A stretch of 64,000 bases of DNA from Perca fluviatilis (lineage: Eukaryota > Chordata > Actinopteri > Perciformes > Percidae), in the NCBI RefSeq assembly GCF_010015445.1, contig NC_053127.1, positions 8,388,276 through 8,452,275 of the forward strand, read 5' to 3'. Each line of letters begins with the position of its first letter. Position 1 is the stretch's first letter. Shown piece by piece: positions 43,684 through 55,199 of this stretch. Below the pieces are notes generated by a model, which made no database searches, was not told where the DNA came from, and was given only the letters and a program-made list of their open reading frames with translations. A program made the position numbers and the translations under genes.

Positions 43684-46600
43684 GTATATATATATATAAA
43701 CATAAAATACTTACCTCCCTTGACTCTCTCTATGATCCCAGAAAAAAAGGTTTTCTATTTCATGGCGTCGAGCAGAGCGGATGCATATCAGTGCAAACAG
43801 ACTTTGACGGAGTCCGAACAAAAGACGGCAGAAAAGGTTATAAAATATCTAAAAAAACTTTCAGAAAAATTCCTGTACAGCATAACATATCTTATGCACC
43901 CGCGCAAAGACAGATGCAAGTGTCTTTGCTAGTTTAAGACCGACGCAGTCGTCAGTTTCCCATCCAGCGCCCACGTCGTTTAAATAGCAAATGCACCTGC
44001 GCCCATCTGTGCGCCCATGGGCGTGCTGGTCTTACAGGGAGGTGTGTTCAGGTGCATTCTGGGCGTATTGCTATCTTGAGGCAGCGGGAAGTGATCGCAC
44101 ACTATGCTTGTTACACACACAGGGACGTGCAGCAGCACACGCACATGCAGAAGATTAAAAATTTAAATATTACAATGTAAATTATTATTAAGTATTATTC
44201 TTCTCCTGAAAATCTCTCCTTCCTGCTCAGCTAATCCTCCATCATAACAGCAATGCTCCAAGGTCCAAACGCGCCTGGCTTTTAAAGGGAATGGGAGATG
44301 ATCTCTGATTGGTTTATTGCATGTTACGCCCAAAACACACCTCTGAATTAATGAAGACACTAAGTACAACCCTTTTGGAACATGCGCCCGGCGCACGGGC
44401 CCTTTTTTCTGCCGTCAAACTAGCAAAAGTGGATTCGAACACGCCCTAAACGCACCAGCGCCAGGCGCTTCACGCCTAGATCGTTAAAATAGGGCCCAAA
44501 GCGTCCATTTCCCGTGATAGAATTTGCTGTGCTCGTGAAATCCGAAAATGCTTTATTTAGCAATAGTCAGGGTCTTCCCTGCCGTTATGTGGCTAAAACG
44601 TGTTTCACGCTTCTTGCGGACAGCGCGGTCGGGGCGATGCGATGTCTTCTGGTCGGAGCGTCGAGCCGTGCACCCTCAAGATTTTGTAACGACCTTTAAG
44701 GTGGACCAGCTATCCTCATTTTAAGTGACAAGCTGCTCCTCCAAGTATTGCTTCCGTGATCTCTCCCTCGCTGCAACCGACAACCACTAAGCTTCATGAA
44801 AATAATTGTGCGATGACGTCACTAATACGCAAATGAGCATATTAAATGGTTTATCGAAAATGGTTGCATTTGGATTTCCATGAACCAATGAATGGATACG
44901 AGCCACTCTGAGCCTAGGGAGGCGAGTACTTCATACAACTGATATTGTTTTGGGTGAATTATTCAACATAATGAGGCAATAAAATGAAAGTTTTTTTTCT
45001 CTCACCTCACGGGTGTTCTGCAGCGTATCTGGAGTGATGGTGAACTTAACCGGAGTGGGGACAACTTTAGCTTTCTGAGGCTGAAAATCAAGCAAATGCA
45101 ACAAATTACACAGAGTTTATACATATTATTATTATTATTTTTTTTTTCTCCATTAATATTAAGTCAATTCAATGACGTGTTCCCAGGGCCCAAGGTGACT
45201 TCTTCAAATGGCTTGTTTGACCAAAACCCAAAAATATTCAGTTTACAATTACATAAAACTGAGGAAAAAATAGAAAACCATCACATTTTAGAAGCTGCAG
45301 CCAGAGATTCTTTGCTTTGCTATTCTGTCTGTAATCCTGATTAATCTAATTCATCTGTAAGGATCAGTGAGGTTAGGATTTAATCATTAGGACGGAAGTT
45401 CAACCCTGCTAACATCTCAGCTGAGGTGTTATTTTTATTTCATCTTTTGGGTGGGGTTAAATAATTGTGACTAAGACACATACGAGACATGACAAGCAAA
45501 AGAGAGAAACGACAACCAAAAAAGGACAGAAATACAGATAAAGGCGCTGACACACCAACCCGATAATGGGCCGTCAGACAGTCTGGCGAGGTCGGTGACT
45601 CGAGTCTGTTCGGTGGGTTCCGTGCCGTCGTCCGTCGGAGGGGCCGTAGGCGTTCGTTTTGGCCGACCGGACTTGCTGGGTCGGAGGGCGGGCAGTCGGC
45701 CTCAATGACCAATCAGATTGGTGGAGCGCTAACCCGGAAATGGCGAGCGGGATGAGTGACGGACGCCTCTCCAAATCGGACGAAAATCTTTTAAACTGAC
45801 CTTTGTCGATCTGAAATGAAGACCGATTCAGCGACTGCACGGCCTATTTCTCGCTTTAAATGTTTTCAGTAACACGTTTCGGTGAACTATCTTCGTAAAA
45901 TATGAGATCGTATTTCGAACAAGCCGCCATTACTATCGGCCGGAGAAGCCAGACCCACTTCACGCGTTCGTCATTTCCGGTTTAAATTTTTTGGCTGACA
46001 ATACAGATTAGCGCCGCCTGCTGTTATGGAGACGTATTACGTCTCGCGCACGCGCAGAACGTACGCTAATGTTGGCGTCGCTTCGGTGTGTTCCGAGTAG
46101 AGTTTAGATTCTCTGCCCGAGCCCGGCCCGGCCGTTATTTTCCACCACTATGCTTGATCAAGGGTCCGGCCCGGCCCGGCCCGGACCCTTGATCAAGCAT
46201 TTGTGTTTTTTTTAATCATTACTTTAGCCTACTTTATGCCATAATCAGAACTAGTATCTATATAGGCCAAAGTAACAAATGTGTCCAAAAAGTTACACAA
46301 GTTGGACTACAGTTACAAAATGCAACATGTGTCATGCGCGGAGTCTCCTCCTCTCGCACGCATCACCCCGGGGCTGCGGGCTGTATTGTGGAGCTTAAGT
46401 GCAACATGGAGCTTGAGGATGTAAAGAAAAAAAGAAAAACAGGAGAATTACCTTTGAGCAAGTTTGGAGGAAAGTCGGAGGTATGGAACCATTTTAAACA
46501 AGTCGTGGGCAGTGACGACATATGTGTCGGCTTTGTTGAGTGCATTAAGTGCGGCCGCTGTTCGCCTATGACAGCTGATAAAACGGAGAAGTGGATGATG

Positions 46601-49016
46601 AGCAGACACATGAAGCAGGCTCGCCGTGGCAGAAAAGATGATAGTCAGCCTTCAACCTCTTTTGTTACTTCTCCAAGCATAGGCTGCCCCTGAGGGCGAG
46701 GCCAGCCCTCCCAGAGAAATAGCCTACGTTGAGTTTTTTTTTTTTACGTTTCTTCATTCAGATCCATTTGCGATCCGTTCCAGTCTGAATAAACAAACAG
46801 CGCAGTTTACATGCTTCGCTCCTGTTGCATTATTCATTAAGATAATTTTAAAACAGATTTCTGCAGTTCAAACAACTCTGAATTGTAGTTGAGAACGTCA
46901 GTTATGACGGCCCACGGATTAAAAAAGTGTCGGGCCGGGTCGGGTCGGGCTCGGACACAACGTGCACGGGCTCGGGCAGGCTCGGGACTTGATTTTTTGG
47001 GCCCGATCTAAGCTCTAGTTCCGAGGCACTTCTTGGACCTCGGGGAGCCGACTGATCAGCCCGACTGCCTTCTCTGCCGACGGACGGCCACCGGGTTGGT
47101 GTGTCAGGGCCTTAAGCTTAAGTAATTATCATAAGAGACCTGAGTAAAATTGAAAAGATACATGTACAAGTACTTGAGTAAATTCCACCACTGATCCAAA
47201 CACAGTTTGTAATGGTAATGTACTGTAAATAGTATGGTAATACTATTACTATTACTATACTATACTAAACTAGTAATGGTTTAAACCTTGATCACAGGTA
47301 TATAATCCTAAAATCATGTCGGTTCAAACAACACAAACCTGTCTTTAGGGTTGGGTACCGAAACTCGGTGCCGACGTAAACGGTAGTAACGAGACCGAAT
47401 AAGAACAAAAGTTTCGGTGCCTCATTTCGGTGCTTGACTTTACACTACACCTGACAGCATGTAACGTTAGCCTACCTTTAGCTAGCAGCTGGATTAAACA
47501 CCGGTAAAATGCTGACAGCTAACGTTAAACAGTGTAAAGTGTGACTGTATTTCACTGTGGAGGACTTCAACAGCGGGATGTAACAGTCTGCTCTGTAGCG
47601 CAGCAGCAGCTGCCGTTGTCGCAATTCATAGATATACAGTAGTAGTACTAGTAGTACTATGTTTTATATGGTCGGAATTAAACAACACAGACGGTGCGTT
47701 CACTTGCAGCTGCCGTGCGGAATTAAACAACATAGACGTGCCGTTCACTCTCAAAACAGGTAGCCTCGTGGTGCATTCACAGTAATTGTAAAATACCCTT
47801 TTCCCATCTGGGGTTCAACAGCAATTTACTGGTGAAATAAGTTATTGTTATTGTTATAGTTATTACATTATTATTAAATCTTTAATTTTGACCATGGCCT
47901 TAGCACTAAACAAGTCACTGACTGTTGTTTACTACCCTTATATTTTTTCTTCTTCATTTTTTTTTACTTTATTGAAAAGTACCGGTTCAGGCACCGGCAC
48001 CGTTTTAAAAGTATCGATTTAGCACCGGAATCGAAAAAAAACCAAACGATACCCAACCCTACCTGTCTTACAGCTTTAGAGCGTCTTATTCACATCACCG
48101 CAGTAGTTTATCTAAATGAAATGCGTCTCACTCACCTGACAGTGCACGATGAACTCACAGTTCCTGGTCAGGTCTTTGGCCAGCAGAGAGCGCTTCATGT
48201 CACAGCGGAGGGTGTACTGAGAAGAAGACAACATCTCCATTTACTGACAGGAAGTTGAAATGTACCACAACTATTTGTACAAGGGCTGTACCGAATAGTT
48301 CAAGCTGCTTTTATGACGTTGATATTGGAATCAATCAACGTTCAAATGCTGCGCAGCTTCTTTTTTTTTACATTTCTATTCATTCTCTCTCAAAGCTATA
48401 GTGCGTAGTCTCTGTCGCCCCCATGAGGGATTCTAATTAATGACAACAACGCTGTCGGCGCGTAGGCCTGTCGCGATAGTCAATAAATCGAGTTATCGCA
48501 CGATAAAAAAAAATGAGCTCGATAATTTTTCCGGCCGCGATAATTTCCATTTGCATGCTTGTTTGTTTTCCTCGTCTCTCTCTACCAAAGAGACTGGAGG
48601 ACCACTCTCGGTTCCTTAGCGTAACGAGTGAACCCTCTTGTCAGTCGCATGGTCTTTGTGGGGGCGGGACTGCGGACAGAGAGACAGAGACAGACAAACG
48701 CTAGTTGAGAGTTGGAGCAGGGTTTCCCCGCAGCACTTTGCAGTTAAGGCGCCCGTCAAAAGAAAGTAGGCCTATATGCGCGATATCCACCGTGTTATTT
48801 GGCGTTGTTTCTGTTTTCCCTTTCAATCCAAACAACAAGAGCTGACAACCTGCGAGCGTGGAGACTGTCGGGCTCCGACATACACGCCGCTGGTCAGGTC
48901 GCAAGCGGTTTCAGGAAAGTGGCTGCATGTTTCCAGACGCATGCACAGAACATTAACGGTACAAGCCTACAGCTGTCCGCGGACACGGAATGTGGAAAGT
49001 ATGTCAGAGTTGCACC

Positions 49017-49078
<62 letters not shown>

Positions 49079-52000
49079 GCCCGCCTCACGAAGCTCCGAC
49101 CTGAAGAGGAGCAGAAGCCGCACCTTCGCCAAAATGAAGACTGAAAAACAGAACTATTTTGGTACATTTACTCGCCATGTGGCAGATAGCCATACAGATA
49201 GATTTAATTTATTAATTATATATTATTTAAATTTAATATTTAGAGTTAAATAATTGTAAAATGTAGTACAGAGTCTGTAGTCTGAGAACTTACGTGTCAC
49301 AAACGGCAATTCCACAACTGTACATCAGCGTGAAAGACGACATACTAAAGGAGATCAAAGACATGTTCTGGATATTTAAAATGTCTTCCAGTTCCAGTGT
49401 TAAATATTATTTACAAATAAAAGTGTATTGATCTTTGAAAAGGTGTAGCTGTATTATTATGCCATTATCATTATATTAGATGCAAATGGTCTCTCGATGA
49501 CAATATTATCGTTTATCGCAATAATTTCTGGGACAATTTATCGTCCAGCAAAATTTGTTATCGTGACAGGCCTATCGGCGCGTCCACGTGACACAAGCCT
49601 TCAGTGAAACAACAATGGCGGAAGTGATTGACAGATGCTTTATCCAATCACCTGCCAGGTATTTTTTTGAAAGTGCCTGCCCTTTTCCAAACAGTTTCCA
49701 ATGACGGCTTCTCAGTGTATCAGACCATCTGGAGCATCTGGTTACTGATCTGTATGAGTGCAAAGTTTGCCCCGATATATCAGAAGGTGAAAAGGAGTTA
49801 AACTAGAGGTGTATTGAATTTGAGTTCTACTCCGTTTATATAAAAGTGAGTAAAAAGACTGGAACATAGAGACCACTGTCCTGTATTATTACAGTACAAA
49901 ATGTATTTTTTTGTCCTTTATTTGTCTGGACTAAACATGCACATAAACAGGTATTTCTTAGTGAGCTCTTGTGACAGCAGATTCAACCTCTGTGCCCCCC
50001 CCCCCCTCACTCACCTGAATGTTGACGAAGACGCCGTGGTAGGTTTCGTACAGCACTTTGTTGCCTTTCGTGTTCAGAGGGAACTCAAAGGGGATTTCAG
50101 TCTTGCCTCCTGGGATCTTTCCTGCCTTGGCCACCTCGATGTTACTGCTGATCAGCTGGATGGGCTGCAAACATGGCAGGCAGGGAGGTCCGATTAATAT
50201 TAGCAACAGTTTATTGACTGCTGTGTGCAGACATTTTAAATATCAAGGAATTTTTACTTGATAAATTACTGACATGGCAGATTCGCACGGGATTAAGATC
50301 ACAGACGACCTCCACAATTATTACAAGTTACTAGAGGTCCCCAGCTGATACCTGTCCCGTGCACATAGGGCTTTAGTCAACACACAAATGTAGTGGAATA
50401 GAAGTATAAAGTGGCATAAAAAGGGCTGTATGTGTAGGGCTTTATTTTTCATTAGCCATTAATATGATAATATTTCCAATTATTAATATAAGGTCCATCA
50501 CCTGTTCCCAGAGCCCAAGGTGATGTCTTCAGATGTCTTGTTTTGTTTGACCAAAACCCAAAAATATTCAGTTTACACTTATATAAAACTGAAGGCAAAA
50601 TAGAAAACCATAACATTTAAGAAGCTACAATCAGAGATTCTTTGCTTTGCTATTCTGTTTGTATGCTGATTAATCTAATGTAGCTGTGTGGATCAGTGAG
50701 GCTTTGATTTAATCATTAGGATGGAAATCATCCATTTAGACTGCAGATCCTCTGACTGACTTTAGTTCACCTTTACCTTGCTTTTATTTGACAGGGACAG
50801 TGCATATTACTAAACATGTCAGTAAATATGCCAAATTTAGCCAAAAGGCAAGTTTTCATCTGCAGTCTCTGGCCAGACGTTACAACAGGCTCCCTAAAAA
50901 GCAAACCTTGACAGAGTTGTAGAAAGCCTCGAAGACGCCGACGCTCTTGGAGCTGAGCTGCAGGTTCACCAGCCCCTCCATGCTCAGAGAGATGCCATGG
51001 TGCTGCAGCGCCTCCTTACACACCAGCAGGATGACACCGGCCACCACTTCCTGCACACAAAACAGCACCGCATTCAAAATCTTACTCAAGTATAAAATTA
51101 AGGCTGTCAAACGATTAATTGCTGCAATTAATCGCTGAATTTCTATAGTTAATCGCAATTAATCGCATGTTTTATCACATGATTAAAATTATATTATTTA
51201 GCATTTCAGAACAGTCACTTTTTAAACTTTAAATAACAAAAGTAAAAGTACTTATTATGCTGAAATCGGAATGGCCCATTTCAGAATAATATATTTATTA
51301 TATTACCGTGTTCATCGCTTTAATGTCATAATGACAAGTAACTTGTCATCTAAATGTAGTGAAGTAAAAAGTATAATATTTGCTTTCAAACTGTATACAA
51401 AGTATAAAGTAGCATAACATTGTAATACTTAAAAGGTCCCATGGCATGACAATTTCACTTTATGAGGTTTTTTAACATTAATATGCGTTCCCCAGCCTGC
51501 CTATGGCCCCCCAGTGGCTAGAAATGGTGATAGGTGTAAACCGAGCCCTGGGTATCCTGCTCTGCCTTTGAGAAAATGAAAGCTCAGATGGGCGAGTCTG
51601 GAATCTTCTCCTTATGAGGTCATAAGGAGAAAGGTTAACCCTCCTTCTCTGCTTTGCCCGCCCAGAGAATTTGGCCCACCCATGAGAGAGAGACATCAGG
51701 GCTTCCAAACGACCAAAGTGGCAGTTGGTCAAGGCCATACCCCCACCCTCCACCTTGCCCCCCTCTCTCCTCCTAATAGCTGCACAGACACAGAAATGGC
51801 ACATCCTAAGGAAAACTCATTGTGGGACTGGCTCTAGTGGCTGTAATTCTGCACCAAGGCTTAATTTCAGGAAAGAGACTTCAGATACAGTATTAGGGGA
51901 CCACTAAGGTCTATAAAAAGAGACTTCAGATACAGTATTAGGGGACCACTAAGGTCTATATAAAAAGACACTTCAGCATACAGTATTAGGGGACCACTAA

Positions 52001-52770
52001 GGTCTATATAAAAAGAGACTTCAGATACAGCACAATGGGGACCACTAAGGTCTATATAAAAGAGACTTCAGATACAGTATTAGGGGACCACTAAGGTCTA
52101 TATAAAAGAGACTTCAGATACAGTATTAGGGGACCACTAAGGTCTATATAAAAGAGACTTCAGATACAGTATTAGGGAACCACTAAGGTCTATATAAAAG
52201 AGACTTAAGATACAGTATTAGGGGACCACTAAGGTCTATATAAAAGAGACTTAAGATACAGTATTAGGGGACCACTAAGGTCTATATAAAAGAGACTTCA
52301 GATACAGTATTAGGGGACCACTAAGGTCTATATAAAAGCATCCAAAGAGCACCATGTCATGGGACCTTTAAATAAAGTACAAGTACCTCAGAATTGTACT
52401 TGAGTAAATGTACTTAGTTAAATCCCACCGCTGATATTTGATCAACATTTCAGAGTTGTTCTCCTTGAGGAACAGAATATGACGGGTGACAGATTCAGTT
52501 GTAACAACCCGCTAATCAGCTGATGGTCATGTGCGAAGAAGAAGCCGACTCCTAGCTAACTACCTAGCTTACTATTATCTTAAAAAAATACGCTCTTTTA
52601 CTAACAGTTACGCTAAACACTATGAGAGTAACATTAAATAAACAGCACATAGAAGCAGCTTGTTAGCTGGCTAGCTAACGTTAAGCTAACTGTGGTCAAC
52701 GTTAGCTACTTACCCCTTCATGGTAAACTTTGTTCGCTCTTTTCAGTCTTATATCCAAAGTGACGCTCAT
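40352..52770 (-). CDS. vps26c: VPS26C (DSCR3), Retriever complex subunit, 295 aa
   Basis: Arrestin-fold subunit of Retriever (with VPS29 and VPS35L), which recycles integrins and other cargo from endosomes with the CCC and WASH complexes. Exons on the minus strand: 52770-52714, 51050-50907, 50164-50015, 48216-48136, 45074-45006, 42181-42031, 41939-41787, 40434-40352. They total 888 nt, all GT-AG, no internal stop. The protein starts [19 protein letters not shown] and ends [13 protein letters not shown]. It matches human VPS26C end to end, differing by about two residues in length (297 in human). Exon 7 uses the donor at 41,786 (GTCAGT) rather than the nearer GTCGGT because only that joins KVEFEVN in frame. 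Introns hold satellite block 2 and many transposons. The gene is convergent with ttc3, as in human 21q22. Confidence 0.95.
40649..41601. repeat. AT-rich satellite array, block 2 (~0.95 kb)
   Basis: The same ~34 bp unit as block 1, on the other side of the vps26c last exon and so inside vps26c intron 7. Monomers are mostly regular (GTCATAGTATAGTATGTCGA). Block 1 and block 2 are separated by about 700 bp that carries vps26c exon 8 and its 3' UTR. Confidence 0.96.
42247..42365. repeat. (TA)n/(CATA)n microsatellite, left of DD36E element
   Basis: About 80 bp of TA dinucleotides pass into about ten CATA units. It abuts the left end of the Tc1/mariner element, and a mirror arrangement lies on the right (43,587-43,700). 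Confidence 0.93.
42366..43586 (+). mobile_element. Decayed Tc1/mariner element, DD36E type
   Basis: An element of about 1.22 kb with near-matching terminal repeats (CACTCACCTAAAGAATTAG at left; inverted CCTTTAGGTGAGAGTG at right), inserted in a TA microsatellite. It lies in vps26c intron 6, opposite in orientation to that gene. Both ends and nearly all of the transposase are present, so it is a recently dead copy rather than a fragment. Confidence 0.88.
42514..43552 (+). pseudogene. Tc1/mariner transposase pseudogene (DD36E)
   Basis: It starts [17 protein letters not shown], with an HTH region ([20 protein letters not shown]). The catalytic residues are recognisable in [15 protein letters not shown] and PIEHLW. 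I count 36 residues between the second Asp and the Glu, the spacing of the Incomer-type DD36E family rather than classic DD34E Tc1. It is broken by a frameshift near 42,690-42,720, a TGA at 42,986-42,988 right after the first catalytic motif, and a TAA at 43,430-43,432. The ancestral frame would run to TAG at 43,550-43,552. Confidence 0.87.
43587..43700. repeat. (TG/TATG)n and (TA)n microsatellite, right of DD36E element
   Basis: TG and TATG units give way to about 60 bp of TA repeats, mirroring the left flank. The arrangement fits insertion of the element into a pre-existing TA repeat. Confidence 0.92.
43970..44497. repeat. GC-richer interspersed repeat fragment in vps26c intron 5
   Basis: The segment contains repeated GCGCCC/GGGCGC-type motifs and ends in TTAAAATAGGGCCC, a terminus common in fish non-autonomous DNA elements. 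The opposite end is not seen, so boundaries and class are uncertain. Confidence 0.4.
46098..47017 (+). mobile_element. Nested hAT element encoding a BED finger
   Basis: A 920 bp element with ends TAGAGTTTAGATTCTCTGCC and CCCGATCTAAGCTCTA and exact 8 bp target duplication GTTCCGAG (46,090-46,097, 47,018-47,025). The subterminal regions are unusually rich in GGCCCGG/CGGGCC repeats, giving a foldback near 46,160-46,195 (ATGCTTGATCAAGGGTCC against its complement). Confidence 0.88.
46406..46693 (+). pseudogene. hAT transposase N-terminal fragment (BED zinc finger)
   Basis: A 95-residue open frame starting [20 protein letters not shown]. It contains a BED-like finger: VWNHFKQV, then CIKC and a distal HMK. 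It stops before any DDE-type catalytic domain, so it cannot make a full transposase. It could express a DNA-binding fragment, but nothing suggests selection. Confidence 0.7.
47346..48061. mobile_element. hAT-type MITE in vps26c intron 4
   Basis: A 716 bp element with ends TAGGGTTGGGTACCGAAAC and CGATACCCAACCCTA. The target duplication is CCTGTCTT (47,338-47,345, 48,062-48,069), exact. No coding capacity. Confidence 0.9.
48463..49574. mobile_element. hAT-type element with internal TG repeat in vps26c intron 3
   Basis: A 1112 bp element with ends TAGGCCTGTCGCGATAG and CGTGACAGGCCTA and exact 8 bp target duplication TCGGCGCG (48,455-48,462, 49,575-49,582). The subterminal regions are full of TTATCG/CGATAA motifs. 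A (TG)n microsatellite lies inside at about 49,019-49,075. Confidence 0.9.
50780..50880. repeat. Interspersed repeat fragment in vps26c intron 2
   Basis: The stretch beginning TTTATTTGACAGGGACAGTG and running to CAGTCTCTGGCCAGA resembles a frequent teleost interspersed repeat, probably a retroelement tail. No ends are visible. It lies immediately downstream of exon 2 on the minus strand. Confidence 0.35.
51433..52367. mobile_element. TTAA-flanked inverted-repeat element in vps26c intron 1
   Basis: AAGGTCCCATGGCATG at left pairs with CATGTCATGGGACCT at right. TTAA occurs at both borders (51,429-51,432, 52,368-52,371), suggesting a piggyBac-type target. About half of the element is an internal minisatellite (51,874-52,336). 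Confidence 0.7.
51874..52336. repeat. 46 bp minisatellite, about 10 units
   Basis: Ten tandem units begin AGAGACTTCAGATACAGTAT and contain GGGGACCACTAAGGTCTATA. Units 5, 6 and 10 are essentially identical, unit 4 carries a CACAAT substitution and units 8-9 share AGACTTAAG. The near identity points to recent expansion. Confidence 0.95.
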
Positions 52771-52879
52771 CTTTGACTATGGCACGTCAGACAGACATTT
52801 AAAAGAAATGGTCCCAGGCTCCTTTTTGTTAATACAAACATACAAACATCGTCTTATGTTTACATCCTCTTTCACTCTG

Positions 52880-52935
52880 CTGTGGTTTGCGTTCCGCTCG
52901 GTAGCAGCGACAACCAACAACACGACTTCCGGTCC
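52880..52935 (-). promoter_or_regulatory. vps26c: vps26c promoter with ETS site
   Basis: ACCGGAAGT on the minus strand (52,933-52,925) is a consensus ETS/GABP site about 155 nt upstream of the ATG at 52,770. It is typical of TATA-less housekeeping promoters. The transcription start is probably just downstream of it, but is not fixed by sequence. Confidence 0.5.
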
Positions 52936-54120
52936 ACATCTTTCAAAATAAATGCGTCATGTCAACTCAAAAATACAATTCCAACCTGACCAAAAAAAAA
53001 ACCTTGATTACATTTAAACGTTTAAAAAATGTAGCTGCCCTGCACCAGGGAAACAGTGTCCTATTTTACTGTGAATAATACACAGATCTCATTGTGAATA
53101 CTACTTTATAATACAGAAATATTCCCACTGAAATCTGTTAATAATGGTTTTTAAATGTAATTTTCAAGGCGGTGAGCACCACAGGTAAAAGTGAATGTTT
53201 CAAAACCGATACAGTCATAACCAAAACAATCTGCATGGCTACATACCAATCAGGCAAGCAAGAACATATGTTTGTTTCTTTTTTGTATATGGGTGACAAC
53301 CCTTTAAAATGTGGTAATCTGCCAAAATGACACGTTAAAATACTCCTGCTGCAGATGATAAAAAAGAAATAATTTAGATTAAAAGTTTAAAGATTAAAGA
53401 TACTCCAAGGCACAATTACTTTTTGATGGTTAATGCACTAAATGTCAGAAGGTTCCTCTTTACCTGTAAAGTCAAAAGTTTTCTGTTCAGTGGAGACATT
53501 GTTGACATTAGTGTTTTAATATTTTAATAGCCTATGTGGTTCACAAAGAATACTAATATAATCTCAATTTATTTATTATATGCTCTGACATTAGGACTGC
53601 AACCTCGAGATGCATTTTCTAGCTAAGCTATTTTTTAACTAAAGTTCAAAATGTGACCCCTATGTCTAAAAGATAAGTTGTGTTTTGTATTTAAAGATTG
53701 TTTATACCAGATACAGTCGCCGCACACAGTGTGTTACCACAACAAAAGCTGAAGCCAACACAAGACTGTATGGTGGCTGAACCTGTTTTATCTTTCATTC
53801 ATCACTCTATCTATTCTTGAAACACGTATATTCCTATACTGGGTTACTGGATGCTATTCCAGCATAAACTGGGAGGCATTTATTTTTGCAACAACAAAAT
53901 AAATGTCATTTTAACTTCAAAGAAATATTTATTTACAAAACAAAAAGCATTTGAAGTCCATGAGAAGTGAATTACTATACTTCACTGTTTGTCCATCCTA
54001 ATAACATAACAAGAAAAGCTAAAAATATTTCCCAGGAATCATGTCATGTGTCTGATTTCTGCTGTCCCCATAATGGCTTTTTTGTCGTCATATAGAGACC
54101 TATGGCGTATGTATGTGTGC
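52934..54120. other. Intergenic region upstream of vps26c, nothing recognised
   Basis: About 1.2 kb of AT-rich sequence follows the vps26c promoter. I see no coding exon, no element termini and no tandem repeat. Confidence 0.5.
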
Positions 54121-54619
54121 AGCGTTATTATAGTGAAATGAAACTAACACGAAAATAAGCAGTGAAAAATATTTTGAGTAAACTGAAACCAAATAAAAAC
54201 CAAAACCTTCAAGAAAAACTAAAATGATATCGCCAGGTAAAAAACAAACAAACTGTTCACTCATTTCAGTTTTAGTTTTTTACAGAAATTGAACGGACTT
54301 AATATTGACATTCCAGGTGATGTCGCTGTAAGTTCTTCACATCGGACACTAAAGTAGCGTAAAGATTGAACACAAAACATCATGGCCATTCCTACACATT
54401 TCTCCATCCTTGTATTTTGTATACATACGTAGCTACATATGTCTGAGTCATTATACCTGACCCTGACAAAAACACACCACAACTAAATGTACAAAAACTA
54501 AACCCTTCTGAAAAAGAAACTAGCAAAAACACTCTGAAAACTAACTAAAATAAAATGAAATTGGAAAGTCAAAACTAAATAAAATAAAAATTAATAAAAA
54601 ATTGAAAACTATAATAACC
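54121..54619. mobile_element. MITE between vps26c and kcnj15
   Basis: AGCGTTATTATAGTG at left and GAAAACTATAATAACCTT at right form imperfect inverted ends. GTATGTGTGC occurs on both sides (54,111-54,120, 54,620-54,629). The interior is rich in AACTAAA and has no coding capacity. Probably hAT-like. Confidence 0.68.
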
Positions 54620-55199
54620 TTGTATGTGTGCCTATAAGGTTAATGTGGCCTACATGTATGCGAGTTAACGAGGAGCCTGCGTAAGTGCTTTGATGTAGTT
54701 TTCACTTCTCTTATCTATCATTTTGCCTAATACTAGTCTATGTTACCAATGGCCGTTGATGTTATGTATGTCCTGTAAGTTAGTTTGGTCTGTGTGAATA
54801 CTCGATTCTCATTGGCTGCAGGGTGTCCATAAAAAAAGTGACAAGGACACCTACTAAAGGAGTTGTGAAACTGACTGCTTACTGTTCTAAATGATTGCGC
54901 TACATCAAAAGAAAAAGAAAAGGTCAATGTGAATATGAATATGCTATTTCCAATACTGTGTGGTGCTTCATTGACTCGTGCTATGAACACCACAGGATGG
55001 CGCTAACACACGAGCTGCAGAAAGTACGCCACACTGCTCCTCTGAACTCACTTTGTTTTTCAACGAGTAGCTAACGTTATCTCATCCCGTTCGCGGTTCA
55101 GGTCGCTAACGTTACTACAGGCTGCGGCCGACAGTACACATGGCGGATAATTGTTCGTAAAAATATTGTTATGGGGACATTGACATGGCTGGGTAGCTA

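Larger units (their letters stand above)
45542..47112. mobile_element. PIF/Harbinger-like element interrupted by a hAT element
   Basis: The left end AGGCGCTGACACACCAACCC pairs with the right end GGGTTGGTGTGTCAGGGCCT. It is flanked by TAA on both sides (45,539-45,541, 47,113-47,115), the 3 bp target type of PIF/Harbinger. No transposase is recognised. The interior is rich in TCGG/CCGA motifs and is split by the hAT element at 46,098-47,017. Confidence 0.72.

Noticed and set aside
43970..44497. GC-richer stretch as a CpG-island promoter of another gene
   Set aside because: The motif composition and the GGGCCC-type end match a dispersed fish repeat, and it lies in the middle of a vps26c intron with no exon nearby.
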